A stretch of DNA of 64,000 nt from the NCBI RefSeq assembly GCF_021502725.1, contig NZ_JAKFFS010000001.1, forward strand, positions 620,001 to 684,000, written 5' to 3'. Below the pieces are notes generated by a model. The model had not been told where the DNA came from, did no database searches, and saw only the letters and a program-made list of their open reading frames with translations. Each line of letters starts with the position of its first letter. The stretch's first letter is position 1. Of the stretch, positions 52,719 through 62,200 are shown piece by piece. The position numbers and the translations under genes are program-made. The DNA is from Dyadobacter sp. CY345. GTDB lineage: Bacteria > Bacteroidota > Bacteroidia > Cytophagales > Spirosomataceae.

Positions 52719-55109
52719 ATGCTGAAAAATTATTTCAAAATCGCATATCGAAACTTGCAGCGCAGCAAGGCTTATACCTTCATAAATGTTTGCGGATTGG
52801 CGTTGGGGATAACCTGCGCTATTCTGATTTTTATGCTTGTTCGATATCATTTAAGTTTTGATAATTTTCACGCGAAAAGCGACAGGATCTACCGGCTGAT
52901 CACAGAATTCCATGAGGAAACAATTGTCCAGGAAAATGGTGTCCCGTCTCCGCTTGGAAAAGCTTTTCGAAATGATTTTGCATTTGCGGAGAAAACAGCG
53001 AGAGTTGTATCGTATGGCCGACAACTCATTTCGCTGCCGAATTCAAAAGATAATTTAAAATTTGAAGAGAAAGAGGGGTTGGCCTATGCGGAGCCCGGGT
53101 TTTTTGACATTATGAATTTTCCTCTTTTGGAAGGTGATAAGAAAACTGTTTTGGCAAACCCGAATTCAGCGATCATTACAGAAAAACTTGCGATTAAATA
53201 TTTCGGGAAGCCGAACGCCATCGGTAAGACGATCAGGGTCAATAATGGTACGAATTATAAGATCACGGGAATTTTAAAAGATCTTCCTGTTATTACCGAC
53301 CGTCGGCAGGAAATTTACCTTTCGTATGAAAATCTTAAAGACGAAAATGCCTGGCTCGCCGGGGATAGTTGGGGAGGGGTTTATTCCGGCTCACAATGTT
53401 TTGTCTTATTAAAAGAAGGAATCTCACAGAAGATTGTCGAGAAAGCGCTTCCGGCGATTTCTAAAAAATATTACAGTCCCAAAGATGCAGGTACTTTTCA
53501 GTTTAAACTGCAACCGTTGTCCGACATTCACTTTAATTCGGAGCTGGGAGGTTATATGGAAAAGAAAAATCTGTGGGCGCTGGCGTTCATTGGTATTTTC
53601 TTAATTGTCACCGCCTGTGTAAACTTCATTAATCTTGCCACTGCCCAGGCCCTGAGCCGATCGAAGGAAATCGGGGTGAGAAAGGTTTTAGGTAGCCGGA
53701 AATCGCAGCTTTTCTGGCAATTTATTGCTGAAACAGCGGTTATCACAGGCTTTGCTGTGGGCATCGCCCTGATCCTGTGTTACGCCATTTTGCCTTATGT
53801 CAATACGCTATTTGAGTCGCAACTGACTATTTCTGTCCTATCAGATATTTCCTTGTTGGCATTTTTGGCTGGCCTGGCGTTAATCGTTACATTCTGTTCT
53901 GGTTCATATCCTGGTTTGATCCTGGCAGGTTTTCAGCCAATAGCAGCTTTGAAAGGAAAGCTTTCACAAAAAAATGTCGGAGGTTTTACACTGAGAAGAG
54001 GACTGGTGGTGGCGCAGTTTGCCATATCACAAATCCTGATCATTGGGACAATAGTGATCGCAAACCAGATGCGTTTTTCTCAAAAGACGGATCTTGGTTT
54101 TAAGAAAGATGCAATCATTATGTTGCCTGTTCCTGATAATAACATTTCAAAAATGAGCACGTTGAGATCAAGAATTTCGCAGCTTCCGGGGGTGGAAAAC
54201 ACGACATTCTGTTTAGCTGGTCCGGCATCAGAGTCAGAAAACAATTCCAAAGTAAAGTTCGACTCGCGACAGGAGGAAGAGTTGTTCTCAATCAATCTGA
54301 AATATGCCGATGACCAATATGTTCCGACATTTGGATTGAAAATTGTTGCCGGCCGCAACATTGTTCCGTCGGATACTGTACGGGAATTTCTGGTGAATGA
54401 GATGATGGTTAAAAAGCTGAAACTAAAATCATTAGAAGATATCATCGGTAAAAAGCTTAGTGTAGATGGTGGAAAACGATTTGTGACAATTGTTGGTGTG
54501 GTCAAAGACTTTCATATCAGTTCGTTCCGTCAGAGCATTGTGCCTGTTGGTATTGTTTCGCGCTATCAGGATTATCAGAATTTTGCGGTGAACATCAATG
54601 CGCAAAGCATAAAACCGACACTGGAATCCATTGAGAAGCTTTGGAGCGATACTTACCCGGAATATGTTTATAAATCCGAATTTCTGGATGACCGTATTGC
54701 TAAGTTTTATCAGCTGGATAACCTTATGCTGCAATTGATCCAGACTTTTGCCGCCATCGCGATTTTTATTGGTTGTCTGGGATTATATGGTTTGGTCTCG
54801 TTCATGGCCACTCAAAAAACGAAAGAAATTGGCGTAAGAAAAGTGCTGGGCGCGAGCATCGGAAACATTATCTGGATTTTTGGAAAGGAATTTGTGCGGT
54901 TATTATTGATTGCTTTTGTTGTTGCTTCCCCGTTAGCCTGGTGGGTGATGCGTGGATGGTTGCAGGAGTTTCAGTATAAAGCTGAGTTTGGAATAGGGAT
55001 TTTTCTCGCTGCTTTGGCAGTGACTCTTTTCATTGCATTGGTAACTGTCGGTTATAGGTCTGTCTCTGCTGCTTTGAGAAATCCTGTGAAGTCGTTAAAA
55101 TCTGAATAG
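52719..55109 (+). CDS. FtsX/MacB-type ABC permease 9
   Basis: This 796-residue doubled permease is the closest relative of permease 6 in the window. Shared features are GVPSPLGKAFRNDF versus GVPAPMWKALEAEF after helix 1, IVTACVNFINLATAQALSRSKEIGVRKVLGS in the first core, and LGLYGLVSFMATQKTKEIGVRKVLGAS in the second. It ends NPVKSLKSE. The shared variant motifs suggest permeases 6 and 9 arose by a duplication separate from that of the others. Substrate unknown. Confidence 0.92.
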   Translation: MLKNYFKIAYRNLQRSKAYTFINVCGLALGITCAILIFMLVRYHLSFDNFHAKSDRIYRLITEFHEETIVQENGVPSPLGKAFRNDFAFAEKTARVVSYGRQLISLPNSKDNLKFEEKEGLAYAEPGFFDIMNFPLLEGDKKTVLANPNSAIITEKLAIKYFGKPNAIGKTIRVNNGTNYKITGILKDLPVITDRRQEIYLSYENLKDENAWLAGDSWGGVYSGSQCFVLLKEGISQKIVEKALPAISKKYYSPKDAGTFQFKLQPLSDIHFNSELGGYMEKKNLWALAFIGIFLIVTACVNFINLATAQALSRSKEIGVRKVLGSRKSQLFWQFIAETAVITGFAVGIALILCYAILPYVNTLFESQLTISVLSDISLLAFLAGLALIVTFCSGSYPGLILAGFQPIAALKGKLSQKNVGGFTLRRGLVVAQFAISQILIIGTIVIANQMRFSQKTDLGFKKDAIIMLPVPDNNISKMSTLRSRISQLPGVENTTFCLAGPASESENNSKVKFDSRQEEELFSINLKYADDQYVPTFGLKIVAGRNIVPSDTVREFLVNEMMVKKLKLKSLEDIIGKKLSVDGGKRFVTIVGVVKDFHISSFRQSIVPVGIVSRYQDYQNFAVNINAQSIKPTLESIEKLWSDTYPEYVYKSEFLDDRIAKFYQLDNLMLQLIQTFAAIAIFIGCLGLYGLVSFMATQKTKEIGVRKVLGASIGNIIWIFGKEFVRLLLIAFVVASPLAWWVMRGWLQEFQYKAEFGIGIFLAALAVTLFIALVTVGYRSVSAALRNPVKSLKSE

Positions 55110-55159
55110 AGACACCCACTAATTAATTTTCCCATTTATTTAAACAATTTGAAAGCATC

Positions 55160-57535
55160 ATGCTTCGGAATTACTTTATCACTGCTTTCAGATATCTGTG
55201 GAAACAAAAGAGCTTTTCATTGATCAATCTTATCGGGCTGACTGCTGGTTTGAGTGTCTGTTATTTTGCTTTATCGTTCGTTGCCTTTGAGCTGAGGCAC
55301 GACCGTCATCATGAAAATGCCGATCGCATATACCGTTTGGTGACTGACGTGAAAACGCCAAATGGCATTGATTATCTGAGCACGACAGCCCCGATTGCGC
55401 CAGCATTGCGGTCTGCTTTTCCGGAAGTGGAAGCAGCCACTCGAATTTTTCTTGACCATTTGATTATTCAAAAAGATAACGAGCAATACGCTGATGAAAA
55501 AATTGCATATGCTGATTCGTCGCTGTTTTCTGTCTTCACTTTTCCCCTGATCAGCGGTAACCCTGATAACATTTTGAAAGCTCCTTATTCGATTGTTTTA
55601 TCAGAAACGAGTGCACATAAATATTTTGGGAATAAAAACCCAGTCGGAGAAACGCTGCTGGTGAATGGAAAAGACCGCGCGGAAATAACTGGTGTGATGA
55701 AAGACATGCCTCAAAGTTCACATTTCAAAGTTGATATGCTGGTTTCTTTGTCGACGCTGGGCGAAGAATGGCTGCGAAATTCGAAGCGTTTTTTCTTTTA
55801 CACTTATATACTTTTACCCAGAAACTATGACGCCTCGAAGCTCGCTGCAAAATTACCGAATTTTGTAAAAACACATATTGATCAGAAACTTGGTGATTAT
55901 TCGTTGACGATTGAACCTTTGAAAAGTGTATATCTCGACGGGAAACCAAGAGGCTCAAAAGCGGGGACTTCGGTTAGCGGAAACCGGAGCCATATTTATA
56001 TTTTCTCGTTTGTTGCCGCTTTCGTGCTGTTTATTGCCTGTTTCAATTTTATCAATCTGACCACCGCATTATCAATGCAACGGGCGAAGGAAATTGGCGT
56101 GAGGAAAGTTTTAGGTACAACCCGAAAATCACTTATTTTTCAGTTTTTAGTTGAAGCGGTTTCGCTGACAATAACTGCTTTTTTTGCTTCGATGCTGGTT
56201 TGCAGTTTGCTGATTCCATTTTTTAATGATCTGACTGGCAAAATCATTAATTCTGGGATTTTTGAAAATCTAAACTATCTCCTTATTCTTTTCACGGCCG
56301 CCATTGTTATAGGTTTGCTTTCAGGAATCTATCCTGCATTTTTCCTGTCACGTTTTCAACCGGTAAGCACGCTGAAAGGAGGTTATGTTACGTCCTTAAA
56401 AGGTGTGGCTTTTAGAAAGGTGCTGGTAACGACTCAATTTTCAATTTCAATAATTCTGATCGTAGCGACAATCGTGGTTTACCGGCAGCTTCATTTTATG
56501 CAAAATCAAGCCCTGGGATTCAAAAAGGATCATAATCTGGTAATCGATTTCCAGTATGACGATAAGGTAATAAGTCATCAGGAGTCAATCAAGGAAAAAC
56601 TGACAAGAATTCCCGGTGTAACCACGGCCAGTATTTCTTCAAGCATTCCTGGCCGGGCCAACCATCTTTTTCCGACAAAAATTGAAAATGCAGCGAATGA
56701 GATCCAGGAATTTCAGTCTGATACTTATTTCGTTGATTATGATTTTATAAAACAATATGGAATTTCAATATTAGCCGGCCGGTCGTTTTTAAAAGCGTTC
56801 AGTACAGATTTAAAAGAGGCAATTCTTATCAACGAAACTGCTGTAAAAAGCCTGGGTTTTTCAAATCCAAAAGATGTTTTGGGTAAGAGGTTTTCACAGT
56901 TAAACGCTAACGGATTGGTAATCGGCATCATTAAAGATTTTCATTTTCGCTCGTTTCAGGAGAAGGTTCAACCGCTGACCTTGCGTGTCGCGCCTGGGTT
57001 TTTTACTTACCTGACCCTGAATATTTCAGGCGAGAATATTCCTGAAAGTATTACCAAACTTGAAAATTCCTGGAAAGGACTGATGCCAGATCTGCCCTTA
57101 ATATACTTTTTTGCAGATGAGGCCTACAACAATCAATATCGCGATGAGGAACGATTTGGGAAGCTTTTTATATGTTTTGCCACTTTCGCGATCATTATTT
57201 CCTGCCTTGGTCTGTTAGGATTATCTGCATTCAGTATCGCCCAACGTACCCGGGAAGTTGGCATCCGGAAGGTTATGGGAGCTTCTACTAGTGGTATCGT
57301 TGGATTACTTTCAATAGATTTTATAAAACTCGTCTTCTACGCTATTTTAATTGCAATTCCGGTCGCCTGGTTTCTGATGGAGAAATGGCTTCGGGATTTT
57401 GCTTACCGTATCGAAATTCCGTGGTGGGGATTTGTCATTGCGGCATTCATGGCAATAACTATTGCAATACTCACTGTTAGTTTTCAGGCAATTAAAGCTG
57501 CTACAATGAACCCCGTCAAGTCATTAAATAATTGA
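55160..57535 (+). CDS. FtsX/MacB-type ABC permease 10
   Basis: This 791-residue doubled permease is the last gene of run 2. After helix 1 it reads RHDRHHENADRIYRLVTD. The first core is FIACFNFINLTTALSMQRAKEIGVRKVLGTT, the second LGLLGLSAFSIAQRTREVGIRKVMGAS. It alone lacks the acidic end of the C-terminal signature, ending NPVKSLNN-stop instead of NPVKSLKSE. The start is 50 bases after permease 9. Substrate unknown. Confidence 0.92.
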   Translation: MLRNYFITAFRYLWKQKSFSLINLIGLTAGLSVCYFALSFVAFELRHDRHHENADRIYRLVTDVKTPNGIDYLSTTAPIAPALRSAFPEVEAATRIFLDHLIIQKDNEQYADEKIAYADSSLFSVFTFPLISGNPDNILKAPYSIVLSETSAHKYFGNKNPVGETLLVNGKDRAEITGVMKDMPQSSHFKVDMLVSLSTLGEEWLRNSKRFFFYTYILLPRNYDASKLAAKLPNFVKTHIDQKLGDYSLTIEPLKSVYLDGKPRGSKAGTSVSGNRSHIYIFSFVAAFVLFIACFNFINLTTALSMQRAKEIGVRKVLGTTRKSLIFQFLVEAVSLTITAFFASMLVCSLLIPFFNDLTGKIINSGIFENLNYLLILFTAAIVIGLLSGIYPAFFLSRFQPVSTLKGGYVTSLKGVAFRKVLVTTQFSISIILIVATIVVYRQLHFMQNQALGFKKDHNLVIDFQYDDKVISHQESIKEKLTRIPGVTTASISSSIPGRANHLFPTKIENAANEIQEFQSDTYFVDYDFIKQYGISILAGRSFLKAFSTDLKEAILINETAVKSLGFSNPKDVLGKRFSQLNANGLVIGIIKDFHFRSFQEKVQPLTLRVAPGFFTYLTLNISGENIPESITKLENSWKGLMPDLPLIYFFADEAYNNQYRDEERFGKLFICFATFAIIISCLGLLGLSAFSIAQRTREVGIRKVMGASTSGIVGLLSIDFIKLVFYAILIAIPVAWFLMEKWLRDFAYRIEIPWWGFVIAAFMAITIAILTVSFQAIKAATMNPVKSLNN

Positions 57536-57597
57536 TCGCAAAAATATTATATCGGATTCATTATTTGTAGTCAATCTTAGCAAACCGGTTTTCTCTG

Positions 57598-57700
57598 CAT
57601 GCGAAACCGAACACAAATGTTCAATATCGCACAGTTTTTGTTATTTATTTATCTTAATAATCTCAAATTCAGATATTTATATCCTGGCATCGGTTTTTTA
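57598..57700 (+). promoter_or_regulatory. Enhancer dyads and sigma-54-like box with no gene downstream
   Basis: CATGCG-AAAC-CGAACA (57598-57613) and TGTTCA-ATAT-CGCACA (57618-57633) are again exactly 20 bp apart, and TGGCATCGGTTTTTTA starts at 57685, 67 bp after dyad 2 (69 in the 44.3-kb copy). The TTGATTATCAGT part is reduced to AAATTCAG. No plus-strand gene follows; a 34-bp palindrome lies about 50 bp beyond the expected transcription start. Confidence 0.45.
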
Positions 57701-57760
57701 GGTTTAGAAGTCCATTAGATTTCATTTACGAATCATACTGGATAGGTTGCTAGGTAATTC

Positions 57761-57794
57761 AATCGTGGTCCGGATAATTATCTGGACCACGATT
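57761..57794. terminator. 34-bp near-perfect palindrome
   Basis: AATCGTGGTCCGGATAA is followed at once by TTATCTGGACCACGATT. As RNA this is a 17-bp stem with one G-U pair. It probably terminates permease run 2, or a short RNA started from the 57.6-kb promoter-like element; the following T-run is only three bases. Confidence 0.65.
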
Positions 57795-57905
57795 TCCACC
57801 AACGACAACCCATAATCTATTAGCTATGAAAATAAAATTACCTGCGTTTAACGGTCCAAGAAATTAGTAAACCGTCTTAAATCAAAACTGGCGTAAGTCA
57901 GAAAC

Positions 57906-57950
57906 AAAAAAAGGCAGAAACGGAAAAGAATTCCGGCTTCTGCCTTTTTT
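57906..57950 (-). terminator. Terminator of the susC/susD operon
   Basis: AAAAAAGGCAGAA..CGGAA pairs with TTCCG..TTCTGCCTTTTTT. On the minus strand the stem is followed by a run of T's. It lies just beyond the susD-type stop. Confidence 0.85.
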
Positions 57951-57966
57951 ACTTACCACTTAACTT

Positions 57967-59247
57967 TTAATTGGCTGGATCATCCGGAGTACTGGAGTTG
58001 TTCTGGCGTTCATTCGTTGGATAAGGATACCAGTCTCTATTGCGTTCCGATGCCGGACGGCCGAATCGGCGGCTGTCGTCAAGTTTTAAACCTGACATAA
58101 ACAACTCAATTCCCCGGTTTTTATAAATTTCGGTAAGAACAGAAGTTGCGTCTCTCGCACCTGAATATGCAGGCAATGCCGCTCCGATTCCCCAGACGTC
58201 TGTCGTTTTTGTCCTTACCTTATCAAGCTCAGTAACAGCCGCGTCGATTGATCCTTGTCTGGCTAATATTTCAGCCTTGATCAATGTGATCTCACCCGGA
58301 AGATAGACCGGAATCTGAGCCGTGTTGGAAGTGAAAAAGCCGGTTCCAAGATTTCTTGTCGGAGCGGCGGTTTGCGTGTAGAAATTAACGCGTTTGTCGC
58401 CCGCTTCCGGTTTCAGCGCATCAGGCATTCCCAAAGCCGTATTCACAGGTTCAGTAACATTTCTGTTGCCAAATGAACTGAAGAAAATCGGATTCTGACT
58501 AACATCGTCAAAGTTAAACGCCGACTTTTTAGTCAGATCAACCTTGTTGGCCGCGGCAAGTGATTTATCATAATCACCCAGCATCAGGCTGTAACGAGCA
58601 ATTAAAGCCTGAATCGTATTGGGCATATCGATGCTGTTCGCAACGCGGGTTGTGAAATCGGCAGAAGGTGCGGTTGCAGCAACGGCTGTCGCTGCGGTTT
58701 CTAATGTCGCTACGGCTTCTTTTAAAACCTCTTCACGCGTGTTGAAGGCAATGTTGTTCGCAGTTCCGATAGGTGCCTGTTGCCAGAATTCACCTAACGC
58801 ACCCAAAGACAATGCACGAAAAATAGAGGCGTAAGCCGTTAATCCGCTTCTTAAAGCAGGATCGGCGGCAACCTCAATATTTTTTAGAATAATGTCAGCA
58901 TTTGATTTTGTCAAATGACTTTGCGCCCACAAATTCGAAATGATCGCATTATTTCCCTGTACATTTCCAGATCCTTTTCCCAATAAGTCCAAATCGGTAT
59001 TTCCTGCATTCAGTACCAAAAGCTCTTTGGTTGTAAGTCCGTTTGCAGAAATCATGGAATAAGTTACCCCGGCAGGACCTGCCGAATAGCGGTATTGTAA
59101 ACCGTTGGCCAAAGAAATTAGTCCGTAGACATCGGTTACTACCTGCGTTTCGCTAGCTGAACTTGGGTTAAGAAATTCCTTTTGTTCGCAGGAAGAAACC
59201 GTCAGCATCCCGGCTGCAAGCATTGAATATATAAGTGTTTTTTTCAT
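57967..59247 (-). CDS. SusD/RagB-family nutrient-binding lipoprotein
   Basis: This 426-residue outer-membrane lipoprotein has signal MKKTLIYSMLAAGMLTVSSCEQ (Cys20), followed by the opening KEFLNPSSAS typical of SusD. Helical repeats follow, and RGIELFMSGLKLDDSRRFGRP near the C-terminus is the usual ELxxEGxRWxDLxR-like motif in diverged form, then YPYPTNERQNN. It is shorter than most SusD proteins (about 500 residues). It caps the SusC-type channel encoded 23 bases upstream and captures the substrate, usually a glycan or peptide. No glycosidase gene is in the same operon, so the substrate cannot be guessed. Confidence 0.9.
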   Translation of the reverse strand: MKKTLIYSMLAAGMLTVSSCEQKEFLNPSSASETQVVTDVYGLISLANGLQYRYSAGPAGVTYSMISANGLTTKELLVLNAGNTDLDLLGKGSGNVQGNNAIISNLWAQSHLTKSNADIILKNIEVAADPALRSGLTAYASIFRALSLGALGEFWQQAPIGTANNIAFNTREEVLKEAVATLETAATAVAATAPSADFTTRVANSIDMPNTIQALIARYSLMLGDYDKSLAAANKVDLTKKSAFNFDDVSQNPIFFSSFGNRNVTEPVNTALGMPDALKPEAGDKRVNFYTQTAAPTRNLGTGFFTSNTAQIPVYLPGEITLIKAEILARQGSIDAAVTELDKVRTKTTDVWGIGAALPAYSGARDATSVLTEIYKNRGIELFMSGLKLDDSRRFGRPASERNRDWYPYPTNERQNNSSTPDDPAN

Positions 59248-59270
59248 GTCGAAAATTGAATAGAGTGGGA

Positions 59271-62200
59271 TTAGAAACTAGCCGATATTTTAACCTGATA
59301 AGTACGAGGAATTGGTACATTACCAAAATCCACACCACGTAATAAATCGCTGTTACCACCTGCGTTTGTCTCAGGATCAAAGCCGTCATAATTGTCCCAT
59401 GATATCAGGTTACGGCCGGAAAGTGCAACGTTGATGTTACGTACATTTTTGATCACATTTGGCAGCGTGTAAGAAAGGCTGATCTCACGAAGTTTTACAA
59501 AAGAAGCGTCATCGATTCTCCATTCCTCCGTATTGTAAATCGAATAAACGTAACCGCGCTGCAATTCTCCTGTTAATTCTCTTTCAGCATAATCCCCGAT
59601 TCCAACGCCCTGACGTGTCCGGCGATCCGCATTGAATACGTCAACACCCTGAACAGCATCCAGTAAAAAGCGGAATCCGAAGCGTTTGTAAGTCAGATTA
59701 CTCACAAATGAACCCGTCCATTTTGGGTTAGGATTTCCAATTACTTTTCTAACGGTTGTATTGGTTGAGAATTGTCCGTCATTATTTTTTGGAGAAGCAG
59801 TATAGGCAAGCGGATCGGTCGTCGACTGCACACCTTTTTGAGATTGCGGCAAACCTTGCGCTGTCAAAAATTGAGATCCATCTTCATTACGTGCGAAGAA
59901 AGTTCCGTAAAATACGCTGGCAGCCTGTCCTTGAACAAGGTAGGATGGAGCGCCGGTTACAGAGTTCAATGCCACAAGCGGACTTCCCAGCTGTGTGATT
60001 TTATTACGGTTCTGGCTATAAATTATACTGACATCCCAGGTAAGATCTTTTGTCTGGATTGGCGTATATCCAAGGCTCACTTCGTAACCTTTGTTCTCCA
60101 TTTCTCCCACATTGTTGATAATGCTCGTTCCGCCAGACGACGGAGCCAATACACGGTTCACAACCAGATCCGTGATTTTTTGAGTATAAGCTGTAAGTCC
60201 CAGCGTCAGTTTATTTTTCAGGAAAGTAAAGTCAATACCTCCTTCATTTTCTGTCATAAATTCTGGTCTTACGCGTTCGTTCGCCAGTGTTGAACTTGGC
60301 AAAATGGTGTTCTGTCCAAGAAAGGGAACAGAATTAAATTGCCAGAAACGGTCGTAAGTACCAATACCCGTCATGTTCCCCGATTTCCCCCAGGAGTAGC
60401 GAAGTTTGGCGGAGTTGATCACTTTTCCAATACCCTTTTCTTCCCAGAAACCTAAGTCGGAAGGGATAAAACTTGCACTGAATTTAGGATAAACCTGATT
60501 GGCTTCCGAAGAAGAAAACTTGGAAGAACGATCGCTTCTGACAGCTCCGGTAATAAATGCGAGGTTTTTGTATCCAAAAGTTGCCTGTCCGAATACCCCA
60601 AACAAATCCCACTGATCAAGTCCGTAGGTTGCTTTCACGGTCGTGCTCGCCGCTCCGTTCACTGTTTCAAACGAAGGAGCAAGATTTTGTCCGTTGGAAG
60701 CTGAAATGTCTGTTTTGCTGTTTTGATAACTTGTACCAGCCGCAACGTTCAGTTTAAAATCTGGTGAAAGTTCGCGCTCGTAGGAAATGTTGATATCGTT
60801 GTTGTACAAGAAAGTATTTGCATTCACATTCGCTGCAAAACCTTTCGGGTAACGTTCAGCCGGTAAGCCTGATGAAGTTCCATAAGGATACGGAGGAATC
60901 AGGTTTTTTCCCAATTGAGAAAATACGTCGATACCAAAAACCCAGTCAATGTTCAGGCCTTTCAGCGGCGTCAGATTTAGTTGAATATCATTTACCGTCC
61001 TGTTAACCGCCTGCGTAAATTTCATTTCTTCGATCGTAGTTAGCGGATTGACACGCGTCGGTTCCACGCCTAACAGATTTCCCTGTGCATCACGTTGTGT
61101 GATATCGTAAATATTGTTGGTAATATTAATCGAGTTGATCGGACTGTAAAAAACGTTTCCGTTCGGTTTTTCATTTGAAAAACTATTGTTGTAAGTAAGC
61201 CCGGCAGAAAGTTTCGCCCAGCTCGCCAGCCTTTGTTCCAAACGAACACGAAGTCCATAACGCTGAAAGTCGGTTCCTTCGATTATACCCTGATTTTTCA
61301 TGTACGAAAGCGAAGCATAATATTGCGTTTTCTCATTTCCACCGCTAATCGAAAGCGCGTTATCCGTTCCGTAACCAGTCCTGAAAATCTCATCCTGATA
61401 ATCATAACGATTTACATCCACAAGATTTGTTGCAAGATTTGCCGTCACACCATCACGGGTAACCGGCGTAGTTGTTACACCTGGATTCGCCGAAATCTGT
61501 GCCGCGCTTAATCCTGTGATCGTGCCAAGTCTAAGAGAAGCAAATCCGAATTGTTTTCCATAAGTGCTGATTTTTAATTTCTTACGAAGTTCGTTTACAT
61601 TTACACTTGTCGAGAAATTGATCTGTGGCGCTCCGCTTTTTCCGCGTTTCGTTGTTATCAAAACTACACCATTGGATGCTCTGGAACCATATTGAGCCGC
61701 CGCAGCCGCACCGTTGATAATATTCATCGATTCAATATCTGCCGGGTTGATATCCGACATACGGTTACTTCCAACTACCGCAGATCCAACCTGGTCAGAT
61801 AAAGCATACTGCGAAACATTGATGGAAGCGTTACTTAAAATGACCCCATCAATAACATACAGTGGATCAGAATTTCCTTGTAATGACTTGATACCGCGTA
61901 AACGAATAGTCATCCCGCCGGAAGGATCGCCCGAGTTTTGCGTGATCTGTGCACCTGGGACTTTTCCTTGCAGCGCAGAAAATAAATTGGCAGATCCTGA
62001 GTTAGCCAGTTCCTTGGAGCTGATAGAATTGATGGCGTTACCAAGTTGTCTCCGTGTTGTTTTTATGGTTGAACCGGTTACTACAACTTCATCCAGCTGC
62101 GCGATTGCCTCTTTAACAGTGACATCAACAACTACCGAAGTCTGATTTCCCAGCGTCACTGCCTGACTTACCGGAGCATAACCGATGGATGAAAAATCCA

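Noticed and set aside
54080..54505. 141-residue minus-strand open frame inside permease 9
   Set aside because: It is antisense to a conserved periplasmic domain and carries no independent signal.
57826..57867. Thirteen-codon frame MKIKLPAFNGPRN considered as a peptide gene driven by the 57.6-kb element
   Set aside because: It is too short to support, lies beyond the strong palindrome at 57761-57794, and shows no other evidence.
59772..60293. 173-residue plus-strand open frame inside the SusC gene
   Set aside because: It is antisense to the beta-barrel part of a complete TonB-dependent transporter and has no start context or motif.
61714..62145. 143-residue plus-strand open frame inside the SusC gene
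   Set aside because: It is the complement of the plug domain of SusC; no family resemblance is seen.
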